Source: Novosphingobium sp. Rr 2-17
GTDB taxonomy: Bacteria; Pseudomonadota; Alphaproteobacteria; Sphingomonadales; Sphingomonadaceae
DNA: 64,000 nt
NCBI RefSeq assembly: GCF_000272475.1
Contig: NZ_AKFJ01000083.1
Location: 84,163 to 148,162 of the forward strand
Direction: 5' to 3'
Under the pieces are notes generated by a model, which worked only from the letters and a program-made list of their open reading frames with translations, did no database searches and had not been told where the DNA came from. Positions 15,151-24,606 of the stretch are shown piece after piece. How positions within the stretch are numbered: position 1 is the stretch's first letter; every line of letters starts with the position of its first letter. The position numbers were made by a program, and so were the translations under genes.

Positions 15151-17767
15151 CGCGCGACAGCGACGGCTCGGCGGCGATCCGTTCCAGCTCGGCGCGCATC
15201 AAGGCGGCGCGGACCGGCTCGATCCGGCGCCAGCGGCCCAGCGCGGGCACGAAGCGCGCCGCCGTCTGCGGGTTGATCGGGTCGAGCCTGCGGATCAGGT
15301 CGCCGATCAAGCGATAGCCCTCGCCGCTGGCATCGTGGAACGCCACTGGGTTGACGGCCGCGGCCATGTACAGCGAGCGGGCGCGGTTGGGGTTGGTCAG
15401 CGCGAAGTCCGGATGGTTCGCCAGGCTGCGGATGTGCTCCAGCACGCGCGGGTGGAGCGAGCCGGCCTGGAGCGAGAACCACTTGTCGATGACCAGCGCG
15501 TTGCCCTCGTAACGCTGGCGGAAGTCGGCGAGCGCTTCCTCGCGCTCGGGCGCATCGAGGCTGGCGAGCACCATCACCGCGCCCTGACGGTCGGTCATGT
15601 TGTCCGCCGCGCGGTACTGGGCGATGGCGCGGCGGGCGCCTTCGGCAGGGTCGGCAGCGGCGATGAAAGTGAGGGCGCCGGTCTTGATCTTGCGCGCCCC
15701 CCGCGCGGCGGCATCGCGGCCATAAGGCACCGCCACGGCGCGGTCGTGCAGCGCGGTCAGCGCCGCCATGCATTCCGTGCCCAGCCACGCCTTGAGCGCC
15801 TCCCGCTCGTCCTGGATGCGGGCCGGATCGGCCAGCGCGAACTGCTCTGCCAGGTACGAGCCGGCGGGCAGGATCATCAGTTCGCCGCGCATCAGGTCAT
15901 CGAGCGCGGGATCGGTGAGAACCGCCGAAAAGGCCTCGCCGATAGCCGCGCGCCCGGCGCGGTGCTGCGCGTCGCTCAGGCTGCCGCCGACGGCTGCCAC
16001 CAAGTGCTGCACGACCAGGCTCTGCGTCGCCTCGTACCGAGCGAACGGATCGTCGTCATGCGCGGCCAGGAACACCAGATCGTCGGGATCGCGCTCGAAC
16101 TGGATCGAGACCGGGGCCGAGAACCCGCGATTGATCGAGATCACCGGAGCCGAAGCAAAGCCGTCGAACACGAAGGTGTCGCTCACCTTGTCCAGCACGA
16201 TCAGTTGCTCGCCATCGTGACGGCCACTGGCGCGGTCGAACAAGGCGACGCGCAGCGGGATCGGCATCGGCGCCTTGGTCGGCTGGCCCGGCGTGGGCGG
16301 CACCAATTGCGTCAGCGTCAGCCGCGCCTGGGTGCCTTCATGCACCAGCTCGACTTCGAGCTGCGGGGTGCCGGCCTGCGAGTACCACTGGCGGAACTGC
16401 GCCAGGTCCAGCCCGGTGCCCTCCTCGATCGACGTCACGAAATCCTCGCACGTCGCCGCTTCGCCATCGTGGCGGTCGAAGTAGAGGTCGGTGCCTTTGC
16501 GGAACACGTCCGGCCCCGCCATCGTCCGCATCATGCGGATCACCTCGGCGCCCTTGTTGTAGACGGTGGCGGTGTAGAAGTTGCTGATTTCCTGATACGA
16601 ATCGGGCCGAATCGGATGCGCCAGCGGGCCGGAATCCTCAGGGAACTGGGCGCTGCGCAAGATCCGCACGTCCTCGATCCGCTTCACCGCTTCGCTGCCC
16701 ATCGCCGCGCTGAACAACTGGTCGCGCAGCACCGTGAAGCCTTCCTTGAGGCTGAGCTGGAACCAGTCGCGGCACGTCACCCGGTTGCCCGACCAGTTGT
16801 GGAAGTATTCGTGGCCGATCACCCCTTCGACCGCGTCGTAATCGCCGTCGGTGGCGGTTTCCGGGTCGGCCAGGACGTAGCGGGTATTGAAGACGTTGAG
16901 GCCCTTGTTCTCCATCGCCCCCATGTTGAAATCGGACACGGCGACGATGTTGAACAAGTCCAGATCGTACTCGCGCCCGAAGGCTTCCTCGTCCCACTTC
17001 ATCGAGTTGATGAGCGAATCCATCGCGTGCTGGGTGCGGCCTTCGTCACCGGGGCGGACCCAGATGTTCAGCTCCACCTCGCGGCCACCCATGGTGGTGA
17101 AGTGCGCGTTGTTGGCGACCAGATCGCCCGCGACCAGCGCGAACAAGTAGCTCGGCTTGGGCCAGGGATCGTGCCACTCGGCCCAGTGCGTGCCGTCTTC
17201 ACCCTCGCCGCTGGCGGTGCAATTGCCGTTGGCGAGCAGGATCGGGAACGCTGCCTTCGGCCCGCTCATCCGCACCGTATAGGTGGACAGCACATCGGGC
17301 CGATCGGGGAAGAAGGTGATGCGGCGAAAGCCTTCCGCCTCGCATTGGGTGCAGAGCATGCCGTTCGAGGCGTAAAGGCCCATAAGCTGGCTGTTGGCCG
17401 CCGGGTTCACGATCGTTTCGATCGCAACTTCGTGAGCCTCGCCCGTCAGCGGGACCAGCAGGTCCGGGCCATCGAGGCGCCAGTCCTCGATCGCAACGCC
17501 GTCCACCTTGACGCTGGCGGGCGCGATCTGGTCGCCATTCAAACGCAGCGTATCGGTGCCATTGCCAGCCGGGTTGCGGCGGACCTGCAGCACCGAGGCG
17601 ACGCGGGTCTCCTCCAGCCCCAGCCGGAAATCGAGCGTGATTTCGGGCACCAGCCAGGCGGGCGGCAAATAGTCCTCGCGCTTGATGACCGCCGGGGCGG
17701 GCGGCGGCGGGGCCGCATCGGCGACCTGGAGGTTCTGGGGCTCTGCGGGGGTGCTGACGATATCCAT
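15116..17767 (-). CDS. pepN: Aminopeptidase N (M1 metallopeptidase)
   Basis: An 883-residue M1-family zinc aminopeptidase, the full length of the Escherichia coli type. The substrate-binding GAMEN motif is at 283-287, and the zinc motif HEYFHNW starts at residue 319 (HExxH at 319-323), with the third ligand Glu in LSLKEGFTVLRD. It releases N-terminal residues from peptides in the cytoplasm; no signal peptide is present. It is divergent from the epimerase gene and overlaps pgeF downstream by 35 bp. Confidence 0.96.
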   Translation of the reverse strand: MDIVSTPAEPQNLQVADAAPPPPAPAVIKREDYLPPAWLVPEITLDFRLGLEETRVASVLQVRRNPAGNGTDTLRLNGDQIAPASVKVDGVAIEDWRLDGPDLLVPLTGEAHEVAIETIVNPAANSQLMGLYASNGMLCTQCEAEGFRRITFFPDRPDVLSTYTVRMSGPKAAFPILLANGNCTASGEGEDGTHWAEWHDPWPKPSYLFALVAGDLVANNAHFTTMGGREVELNIWVRPGDEGRTQHAMDSLINSMKWDEEAFGREYDLDLFNIVAVSDFNMGAMENKGLNVFNTRYVLADPETATDGDYDAVEGVIGHEYFHNWSGNRVTCRDWFQLSLKEGFTVLRDQLFSAAMGSEAVKRIEDVRILRSAQFPEDSGPLAHPIRPDSYQEISNFYTATVYNKGAEVIRMMRTMAGPDVFRKGTDLYFDRHDGEAATCEDFVTSIEEGTGLDLAQFRQWYSQAGTPQLEVELVHEGTQARLTLTQLVPPTPGQPTKAPMPIPLRVALFDRASGRHDGEQLIVLDKVSDTFVFDGFASAPVISINRGFSAPVSIQFERDPDDLVFLAAHDDDPFARYEATQSLVVQHLVAAVGGSLSDAQHRAGRAAIGEAFSAVLTDPALDDLMRGELMILPAGSYLAEQFALADPARIQDEREALKAWLGTECMAALTALHDRAVAVPYGRDAAARGARKIKTGALTFIAAADPAEGARRAIAQYRAADNMTDRQGAVMVLASLDAPEREEALADFRQRYEGNALVIDKWFSLQAGSLHPRVLEHIRSLANHPDFALTNPNRARSLYMAAAVNPVAFHDASGEGYRLIGDLIRRLDPINPQTAARFVPALGRWRRIEPVRAALMRAELERIAAEPSLSRDVREQVSKSLG

Positions 17768-17861
17768 GACGCTTACTTAATCCCTTGCGGGCCGATTGCC
17801 ACCCGTTCGCGCGCGTTCAAGGCGCTTCCGCGATCGCCGCCAAGCGGCTAACGCATCCGCC

Positions 17862-18722
17862 ATGCCCCGCTTGTTCATCTTCGGCTTTGGTTACACCGCT
17901 GGCTTCATCGCAAACGCGATTACCAAGCTGGGGTGGGAAGTGATCTCCACGGGCCGCGAAGGCACGCTTTCGTTCGACGACGAAGGCGCGGTGCGGGCCG
18001 CGCTGGCGGACGCCGACCATGTCCTGTCCAGCGTGCCGCCGGGGCGCGAGGCACGCGGCGAGCCGATCGATCCGGTGCTCGACCGCTACGGCGATGCGCT
18101 GGCCAGTATGGCGCTGGTGGACAGGCCGTTATCCTATCTGTCCTCCACCGGGGTCTACGGCGATGCCGGCGGTGCCTGGGTCGACGAAAGCGCACCCGTC
18201 GGCACGGGCCGGCGCACGACGCGGGCGCAGGCGGACGGCGAATGGCTGGCCCGAGGTGCGCGGGTCTATCGCCTGCCCGGCATCTACGGGCCGGGCCGCT
18301 CGATCCTGGAGCGCGTGCGCGAAGGCCGCGCCCATTACATCGACTTGCCCGACCAAGTGTTCAGCCGCGTCCACGTTGCGGACATCGCCGCCGGCGTCAT
18401 CGCCGGATTGAGGGCACCGCCGGGCGCCTACAACCTCGCCGACGACTTGCCATGCAGCCAGAACCTGCTGGTGGAGGAAGCCTGCCGACTCACCGGCCTG
18501 CCGCTGCCGCCGCTACTGACGCTGGACGAGGCGGACTTATCGCCGATGGCGCGCGGGTTCTATGCCGAGAACCGCCGCGTCGCCAACGGCAAGGCCAAGC
18601 GCATGCTGGGCTGGCGCCCGCGCTATCCCACTTATGCCGAAGGCTTGCGCGCGCTGAGCGCCACCACCAGGCCCACCGTCGCCAGCATGGCCCCGGCAAC
18701 CGCCAGCGCCGACCAGCGGTAA
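17862..18722 (+). CDS. NAD(P)-dependent epimerase/dehydratase-like protein
   Basis: A 286-residue extended-SDR-like protein from the ATG at 17862, which is followed directly by a Rossmann strand (PRLFIFGFGYTAGFIA, GxGxxxG type). YLSSTGVYGDAGG resembles the usual SSxxVYG block, and RLPGIYGPGRSILERV is typical of sugar-nucleotide epimerase-like enzymes of the YeeZ group. The substrate is unknown. Its last 91 bp overlap the 3' end of the EamA gene on the opposite strand; the C-terminal 30 residues encoded there are Ala/Thr-rich and unlike the family, so they may be an extension created by loss of an earlier stop. Confidence 0.8.
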   Translation: MPRLFIFGFGYTAGFIANAITKLGWEVISTGREGTLSFDDEGAVRAALADADHVLSSVPPGREARGEPIDPVLDRYGDALASMALVDRPLSYLSSTGVYGDAGGAWVDESAPVGTGRRTTRAQADGEWLARGARVYRLPGIYGPGRSILERVREGRAHYIDLPDQVFSRVHVADIAAGVIAGLRAPPGAYNLADDLPCSQNLLVEEACRLTGLPLPPLLTLDEADLSPMARGFYAENRRVANGKAKRMLGWRPRYPTYAEGLRALSATTRPTVASMAPATASADQR

Positions 18723-19609
18723 CCTTCCAGCACCGTGGAAAACAGCATGGCGATGACGACCACCGCCACCCCGTTGTAGCCCGCGCGCCCGGCGCCCAGT
18801 TGGCGGATGAGGGTGTAGTACAGCGGGAACGTCACCACCGAGCCGAACAGGGCGAGATAGCCGGTGCCCAGCCAGTATGTCGTGCTGGTCGGCAGGATCG
18901 GTGGGCCGGCGGTGACCCAGGCCACTGCCACGTCGCACGCGGTGCCGTACAGCATCGCCCAGGCCAGCAGGCTGACCATCGGTAGCCGCCGACCCACCTC
19001 GTTGGCCTGAACCACGTTGGACACCGACGCGCACAGCATCGCGATCAGCGCGAACAGGATGCCGAGCGCAACCTTGTTGCTGCCGCCGCCCCCGATGCTG
19101 CCCATGTCACCAGCGCCGATCCCCCCGCCCTGCGCCTCGTGCGCCAACAGCAACGCAATGCCGGCGATGGCAATGGCGCTTCCGCACACGAAGCGCCGAG
19201 TAATCGGCTGGCCCAGCAACAGCCGCGCCAGCACCGCGTTGGGCACCAGCAGCAGCGAGATCATCACCGCAACGATCCCGGACGTCAGGTGCATTTCGGC
19301 GCGATAGACGAAGTTGTAATTGCCGCAAAACTGGGTGGCGCCGACCAGGAAGGCCAGGCGATGGCCATCGGCGCCGATCCGCAAGCTGCGCCGCATGGCG
19401 AGCGCGACCACGAACATCGCCGGCGTCGCCAACACGAAGCGCCACGCGACCGACCAACTGGCGGGAACCTCGCCGATCTGCCCGGTGATGACCCACCAGG
19501 TCGATCCCCAGATCAGGCAGACCAGAAGGAACGGCAGCGCCACGGCTGGGCGCAGCAGCGAATCGGTTGCCTGAGGCTGGATTTGGTTTTGGGCTTGGGT
19601 TTCGCTCAT
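18632..19609 (-). CDS. EamA/DMT-family transporter
   Basis: A 325-residue membrane protein with ten predicted helices in two EamA repeats (first starting FLLVCLIWGSTWWVITGQ, last YRWSALAVAGAMLATVGLVV). DMT transporters move small metabolites such as amino acids out of the cell. The ATG at 19609 overlaps the stop of the threonine aldolase gene by 4 bp (ATGA), so the two are translationally coupled and may act on related compounds (threonine, glycine). A Gly-rich cytoplasmic loop (GGGIGAGDMGSIGGGGS) splits the two halves. The 3' end overlaps the convergent epimerase gene. Confidence 0.88.
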   Translation of the reverse strand: MSETQAQNQIQPQATDSLLRPAVALPFLLVCLIWGSTWWVITGQIGEVPASWSVAWRFVLATPAMFVVALAMRRSLRIGADGHRLAFLVGATQFCGNYNFVYRAEMHLTSGIVAVMISLLLVPNAVLARLLLGQPITRRFVCGSAIAIAGIALLLAHEAQGGGIGAGDMGSIGGGGSNKVALGILFALIAMLCASVSNVVQANEVGRRLPMVSLLAWAMLYGTACDVAVAWVTAGPPILPTSTTYWLGTGYLALFGSVVTFPLYYTLIRQLGAGRAGYNGVAVVVIAMLFSTVLEGYRWSALAVAGAMLATVGLVVALSARKPSA

Positions 19610-20607
19610 AGTCCGGCGACGGCGCGGGCCAGCGCCGTGACGTGATCCTCGCGCGCGTCCCAGGCAGTGACGAAACGCGCGGCATCGGCGCCCCAGTCGT
19701 AGAACCTGAAACCGTGGGCGCGCAGGGCTTCGCGCTCGGCTGCGGTGCAGCACAGGAACACTTCGTTGCCCTCCACCGGGTGGAGCAGGCGGTCCGGCGC
19801 GGCCTTTGCCAGTTCGGCAGCGGCGGCATTGGCGTGGCGAGCGTTGGCCAGCCACAAGTCCCCCTCCAGCATCGCCAGGATCTGGGCGGACAGGAAGCGG
19901 CCCTTCGATTGCAGATGCCCGGCGCGCTTGCGGCGATAGCGGATCGGGGCAGCCGCCTCGGGATCGAAGAACACGATCGCCTCGGCGCTGAGGCCCCCGT
20001 TCTTGACGAAGCCGAAGCTGAGGGCATCGACGCCGGCGCAAGCCTCGCCCGGCGCGCAATCGAGGAACGCCACCGCATTGGCGAAGCGAGCGCCGTCCAT
20101 ATGCAGCTTGAGGCGGCGCTCTTGCGCAAAGCCGGCGATCGCGGCCAGCTCGTCCGGCCGGTAGGTGCAGCCGTACTCGCTGGTCTGGGTGATCGAGATC
20201 GCGTGCGGCTGCACCTGATGCACGTCAGGGCGGATCGGATCGATCACGGCGGCCAGCGTCTCGGGCGAAACCTTGGCGCTGTGCCCGTCCGCCAGGATCA
20301 GCTTGGCGCCGTGGAGGTAGAAACCGGGTGCGCCGCCTTCGTCGCCCTCGATATGCGCCTCGCGGTGGCAAACGACCGCCCCGTGCGGCGGCACGAACGC
20401 GGCCAGCGCCAAGCAGTTCGCCGCCGTGCCGGTCGCCACCCACAGCACCGCGCACTCGCGGCCCAGCACTTGGGTGAACCGCGCGTCCAGCTCGCGGCTC
20501 AGTCCGTCGCCGTCGTAGGGCATATCGGCGGCATCGGCGGCGATCATCGCCTGCCACACCGCAGGATGGACGGCGGCGGCATTGTCGGAGTTGAACTGCA
20601 TGGCCAT
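19606..20607 (-). CDS. ltaE: Low-specificity L-threonine aldolase
   Basis: A 333-residue PLP-dependent fold-type I enzyme. HREAHIEGDEGGAPGF, KLHMDGARFANAVAFLD and DALSFGFVKNGGLSAEAIVFF are the family blocks; the lysine in FVKNGG is the PLP-binding residue and the Asp in HMDGAR contacts the pyridine nitrogen. It cleaves threonine or allo-threonine to glycine and acetaldehyde. The next gene downstream is a coupled EamA exporter. The start could also be the second ATG two codons later. Confidence 0.9.
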   Translation of the reverse strand: MAMQFNSDNAAAVHPAVWQAMIAADAADMPYDGDGLSRELDARFTQVLGRECAVLWVATGTAANCLALAAFVPPHGAVVCHREAHIEGDEGGAPGFYLHGAKLILADGHSAKVSPETLAAVIDPIRPDVHQVQPHAISITQTSEYGCTYRPDELAAIAGFAQERRLKLHMDGARFANAVAFLDCAPGEACAGVDALSFGFVKNGGLSAEAIVFFDPEAAAPIRYRRKRAGHLQSKGRFLSAQILAMLEGDLWLANARHANAAAAELAKAAPDRLLHPVEGNEVFLCCTAAEREALRAHGFRFYDWGADAARFVTAWDAREDHVTALARAVAGL

Positions 20608-20659
20608 ATGCCCTGTCGAGCGGCAATCATGCCGTCAAGTATAGAGAGAGGCAGCCGTC

Positions 20660-20956
20660 ATGGTCGGCGTTACGATCACCAAGCAGGAAAGCAGCGCCAA
20701 GGGCGAATACCAGGCCCACGTCGCCGGCAGCGACCAGATCGGTCGCCTCACCTGGACCGAACGCGGCGGCGTCCGCTATGCCGAACATACCCTGGTCCCC
20801 GAGGCGATCGGCGGGCGCGGGGTGGCGATGCGGCTGGTCGAGGCAATGGTGGCGGACGCGCGCGAGCACGATTTCAAAATCGGCCCGGTGTGCAGCTATG
20901 TCGTGGTCGCTTTCCAGCGCCATCCCGAGTGGGAAGACGTCCGCGCCGGGTTCTGA
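20660..20956 (+). CDS. Small GNAT-family N-acetyltransferase (YjdJ/YidJ type)
   Basis: A 98-residue single-domain protein with AGAGAGG before the ATG. The mini-GNAT pattern is visible: AEHTLVPEAIGGRGVAMRLVEAMV (acetyl-CoA loop in GGRGVA), then KIGPVCSYVVVAFQRHPEW. Such proteins of about 90-100 residues lack the first strands of full GNATs and have no established substrate. It is divergent from ltaE, 52 bp apart. Confidence 0.85.
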   Translation: MVGVTITKQESSAKGEYQAHVAGSDQIGRLTWTERGGVRYAEHTLVPEAIGGRGVAMRLVEAMVADAREHDFKIGPVCSYVVVAFQRHPEWEDVRAGF

Positions 20957-20993
20957 CGGCTTAACCGCGCCTTATCGACACCTTAAGCGCACC

Positions 20994-22223
20994 TTATTTC
21001 CAACCCCGCGCCAGGAACTGCGTCGCCAGGCCAGCCAGGTAGGCAGCGCCGCGCGGCATGACGCTTTCGTCCACCATCATCCTGGTGGAGTGGATTCCGC
21101 AGCACTGCTGCCAGTCCACCCCTTCGTGTGCCACCCCCAGAAAGAACATCGCTCCGGGTATCTTTTCAAGGACATAGGCGAAGTCTTCGGCGCCCATGAT
21201 CGGGTCCGCCAAGCGCTGAAACGCCGCCTCGCCGAAGAGATCGCCCGCCACCCGTTCGCCGAAATCCACCGCGCCGGGATCGCACAAGGTGACCGGGAAT
21301 CCTTCGAGGATCTCCACCTCGGCGTTCAACCCATGCGCGCCCGCAATCCCTTGAGCAAGCACGGGAATTTCGCGTTTCAGCCGCGCGCGATTGGCCGCCG
21401 ACAGCGTCCGCATGGTGCCGGTGAGCCTGGCCGTATCGGGGATAACGTTGTGCGCAGTGCCCGCCTCGATCTTGGCGATCGTCACCACCACCGGATCGAA
21501 CACGCTGAACCGCCGCGCCACCATGGTCTGCAGCGCCGCCACGATCTCGCACGCGATCGGCACCGGGTCCATGGTCTGGTGCGGCATCGAGGCATGGCCG
21601 CCGCGCCCGGTCACGGTGATCTGCAACTGATCGGCAGCGGCCAGCAAAGCCCCAGCCCGCCCGCCGATCACGCCGTGCGGCGCATTGGGCATGATGTGCA
21701 AGGCAAAGGCCGCGTCGGGCAGCGAACGCCCGGTGCCGACCCCGCCCAGCAAGCCATCGTCCAGCATGAAGCGGGCGCCGTGATAGCCTTCCTCGCCAGG
21801 CTGGAACATGAAGCGCACTTCGCCGGCAAAGCTATCTGCCTGCGCCGCCAGGATTTCCGCGGCGCCGACCAACATCGCAACGTGCGTGTCGTGCCCGCAA
21901 GCATGCATCACGCCCGGAATGGTGGAGGCGAAATCGAGGCCGGTTTCCTCGGGCATCGGCAGCGCGTCTGTATCTCCGCGCAGCAGCACGCGGCGAGATT
22001 CTTGACTGCCAGCGCGACCTCGGAGGGTGGCGACGAGGCCGGTGGTCGATGGCCCCTCCTGCCAGTCGAGTGGGAGGTGGGCCAATGCATCGCGGATCTT
22101 GTCCCGCGTCTTGGGGGTTTGGAGCCCTATCTCCGGCTCAGCATGGATCGAACGGCGAAGCGCGATGATGCGGTCGATAAGCGAGGCGGCGTGGGCTACA
22201 AGAATGGCAGACTGGGAAGACAT
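20994..22223 (-). CDS. M20 family amidohydrolase (hippurate hydrolase-like)
   Basis: A 409-residue M20D metallopeptidase. It begins with ALRRSIHAEPEIG, has the metal-binding block MHACGHDTHVAMLVGAA, PGEEGYHGARFML, a dimerisation domain with GRGGHASMPHQTMDPV, and GAEDFAYVLEKIPG near the end. Relatives hydrolyse N-acyl or N-aryl amino acids (hippurate, indole-acetyl amino acids). It ends 37 bp from the convergent GNAT gene and starts 20 bp below the flippase stop on the same strand. Confidence 0.92.
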   Translation of the reverse strand: MSSQSAILVAHAASLIDRIIALRRSIHAEPEIGLQTPKTRDKIRDALAHLPLDWQEGPSTTGLVATLRGRAGSQESRRVLLRGDTDALPMPEETGLDFASTIPGVMHACGHDTHVAMLVGAAEILAAQADSFAGEVRFMFQPGEEGYHGARFMLDDGLLGGVGTGRSLPDAAFALHIMPNAPHGVIGGRAGALLAAADQLQITVTGRGGHASMPHQTMDPVPIACEIVAALQTMVARRFSVFDPVVVTIAKIEAGTAHNVIPDTARLTGTMRTLSAANRARLKREIPVLAQGIAGAHGLNAEVEILEGFPVTLCDPGAVDFGERVAGDLFGEAAFQRLADPIMGAEDFAYVLEKIPGAMFFLGVAHEGVDWQQCCGIHSTRMMVDESVMPRGAAYLAGLATQFLARGWK

Positions 22224-22242
22224 CGCGGCATGATAGCCGCGC

Positions 22243-23649
22243 TCAGTCTCCTGTCGAGCCTGCCGGGCTGGTCGAGCCGACGCTTTCTTCGCGCTCCACC
22301 TTCTGCAGCGTGCGCCAGGCCATGACGCCCATGGCTAGGTACGACACCGCCCCGCCCAGCGCCACGGCCCAGGCGACCCCGCTCGGGCCCCGTGTGGGAA
22401 TGAACAGCACCAGGCCGATGCCCATCCCCGCCAGCGCGATCAGGCGCGCGATCAAGGACAAGCGCGCGCGGCCGGTGGAGTGCAACACGGGCTCGAACGC
22501 CACGCTGGCCAGATCGAAGCTGGCCGCGATCGCCAGCGGCACCAGGATTGAGGCACCGCGCTCGAACGCCGAGCCGCCGATCAGCGCCAGTAGCTGCTCG
22601 CCGGCCACCAGCGCGATGCCGACGACCACCAGCCCGGCGCCGCCCGCGATCAGGCTGGTCTGTAATGCCAGCTTGCGAAACTCCGCCGCCTCGGAGGCCA
22701 CACGCACCCGCGCAACTTCGGCATAGACCGACCGCGTCAGCAGCGTGGAAAGCTTGCTCAGCGCCTGCGAAAGCTGCGATGCCAAGCGGTAGAGACCCGC
22801 AGCCTTGGTTCCAACGAGGCCGCCCACGACCAGTAGCGGGCCGTTCTTTGTGGCCGCATCGATGCTGGCGCCCACGTAAGTGACCACGAAGAAGCGCCCG
22901 AGGCCGGGATTCTCGTCCAGCGCTTGCCGCCACTTGCCCAGGTTCGCCAAGCGCACGGCCTGCGGGCACAACCGCCGAGCCGTGATCCAGTAGAGCACCG
23001 ATTCGAGAATATCGATCGCCGCCCAAGCCCCCAGAAACCGGCCCACCGTGGGGCCAATCATCCAGATCGCCAACGCCGCGAGCAGCCGCCCCACCGGCAC
23101 GATCGCTTCGACATAGACCGCAGTGTCGAACCGGTGCAGCGCCCGCACGATCCCGGTCGGCGCCGAAACCAGCGCCCATAGCGAAGCGCAGCAGAACAGG
23201 AAGGCGGTGTCGATGTACTCAGGGTTGAGCTCCAGCACATGCGCGAAGCCGTAGATCACCACGCCTGCCACCACGCAGCCGATCACCGCCCCCACCGCAT
23301 CGAGCATACCGCACAGCATGCCAAGCCGGCCGAACTTCCCCCAATCCTGCTGGTGCACATGTTCCGAGCCATACCGTACGACCACCCGCCAAGTCTGGAA
23401 GCCGGCGAACGCGATCAACGCCTGCGCGGTGCCAAAGATCAGCGAAAAGTGGCCGAAGTCCTTCAAGCCCAGGGTGCGGGTAAGGATCGCGAGATAGGCA
23501 AGCCCGCAAATCGCGCCAAAGCCCTTGCCGCCAAGCAGCCAGGCCGTGTTCTGAATAATCCGCCCAATGGGAGTAGCGCTCTCCCGGCGGTCGCGTTTGG
23601 CGGACATCGCGGAGCATTTGGACGAGGGGATCGGGAGTTGCAAGGGCAT
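22243..23649 (-). CDS. Polysaccharide/lipid flippase of the MOP superfamily
   Basis: An integral membrane protein of about 470 residues with roughly 12-14 helices, starting NTAWLLGGKGFGAICGLAYLA, a Wzx/RfbX-like opening. The chain GPLLVVGGLVGTKAAGLYRLASQL is typical of oligosaccharide flippases. Start choice is open: ATGs at 23649 and 23607 and a TTG at 23670 all lack a good ribosome-binding site; 23607 gives MSAKRDRRES. Flippases of this kind move lipid-linked sugars across the inner membrane. It is divergent from a LicC-like nucleotidyltransferase and next to lipid-biosynthesis genes, which hints at a lipid-linked cargo. Confidence 0.85.
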   Translation of the reverse strand: MPLQLPIPSSKCSAMSAKRDRRESATPIGRIIQNTAWLLGGKGFGAICGLAYLAILTRTLGLKDFGHFSLIFGTAQALIAFAGFQTWRVVVRYGSEHVHQQDWGKFGRLGMLCGMLDAVGAVIGCVVAGVVIYGFAHVLELNPEYIDTAFLFCCASLWALVSAPTGIVRALHRFDTAVYVEAIVPVGRLLAALAIWMIGPTVGRFLGAWAAIDILESVLYWITARRLCPQAVRLANLGKWRQALDENPGLGRFFVVTYVGASIDAATKNGPLLVVGGLVGTKAAGLYRLASQLSQALSKLSTLLTRSVYAEVARVRVASEAAEFRKLALQTSLIAGGAGLVVVGIALVAGEQLLALIGGSAFERGASILVPLAIAASFDLASVAFEPVLHSTGRARLSLIARLIALAGMGIGLVLFIPTRGPSGVAWAVALGGAVSYLAMGVMAWRTLQKVEREESVGSTSPAGSTGD

Positions 23650-23763
23650 GGATGCGCTATGATACGCCAAGCGCGAAAGAGAGCCGCTCGCCGCCGGAGC
23701 TTTCCCTTTTCCGTTCCAAGGGATAGATGCCGCAAGCTTCCCCTAGGCAGAGCAACCTGAACC

Positions 23764-24504
23764 ATGATCGAACACGCCATTCTCCTGAGCGCCGGGCAGG
23801 GCTCCCGCCTATTGCCGTTGACCGCCGAGCGTCCAAAATGCCTCATCGACTTTTCGGGCCGGTCGCTGATCGAATGGCAGATTGAGATGCTGGCGCGCGG
23901 CGGGGTAAGGCGGATCGACGTCGTCACCGGCTTCATGACCGACATGCTGGAAGAGCACTTGAACGCCATCCACGATCCGCGCGTGGAAATCACGGTGCGG
24001 TTCAATCCGTTCTTCAAGGTGGCCGATAACCTGGGCTCCTGCTGGATCGCACGCGAGGCGATGCACGGCGACTTCCTGATCCTCAACGGCGATACGCTGG
24101 TGTCCGAGGACATCGTCGCCCGCGTCCAGGAAGACAATCCCTGGCCGGTCGCGGTGACCGTCGATGTGAAAGCCAATGGCTACGACAGCGACGACATGAA
24201 GGTGGAGCGAACCGCCGACGGTCGCCTGGTCCATATCGGCAAGACGCTGACCGCGGCCCAGTCCAACGCCGAATCGATCGGCTTCCTGGCTTTCCGGGGA
24301 CAAGGCGCCGACTTGTTCCGCGAAACTGTCCGCCAAGCCATGCGCACCCCGGAAGGCGTGCAGCATTGGTATCTCAAGGTCATCGATTCGATCGCGCCCA
24401 CCGGTCAAGTCGGCACGGTATCGATCGAGGGCATGGAGTGGGCAGAGGTCGATTTCCTAAACGACATAGAGATCGCGACGAAGCTGACCGACACGTGGGT
24501 TTGA
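23764..24504 (+). CDS. LicC-like nucleotidyltransferase
   Basis: A 246-residue single-domain NTP-transferase. LLSAGQGSRLLPLT (nucleotide loop, residues 8-20), RPKCLIDF (Lys25), and the metal-binding aspartate in LNGDTL (Asp110) are all present. The FNPFFKVADNLGSCWIAREA block resembles choline-phosphate or other phospho-alcohol cytidylyltransferases more than hexose-1-phosphate enzymes. It probably makes a CDP- or NDP-activated head group. The lack of sugar-pathway genes and the nearby CDP-alcohol phosphatidyltransferase support a phospho-alcohol substrate; this is inference. Confidence 0.82.
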   Translation: MIEHAILLSAGQGSRLLPLTAERPKCLIDFSGRSLIEWQIEMLARGGVRRIDVVTGFMTDMLEEHLNAIHDPRVEITVRFNPFFKVADNLGSCWIAREAMHGDFLILNGDTLVSEDIVARVQEDNPWPVAVTVDVKANGYDSDDMKVERTADGRLVHIGKTLTAAQSNAESIGFLAFRGQGADLFRETVRQAMRTPEGVQHWYLKVIDSIAPTGQVGTVSIEGMEWAEVDFLNDIEIATKLTDTWV

Positions 24505-24606
24505 CGATAGAGGCCTGCCAACTTTAGATATTGTCGCGCTTAAATTCAGATGGCACTAGGCCATCGCCGCGCGCGGGGGGTGCGCGGTTAACAACATGGG
24601 GGGACC

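Noticed and set aside
14933..17851. A 972-codon open frame on the plus strand across pepN
   Set aside because: It lies exactly antisense to the M1 aminopeptidase with GAMEN and HExxH motifs, is very rich in Arg/His/Gly/Ala and has no recognisable domain. GC-rich third positions give such long antisense frames.
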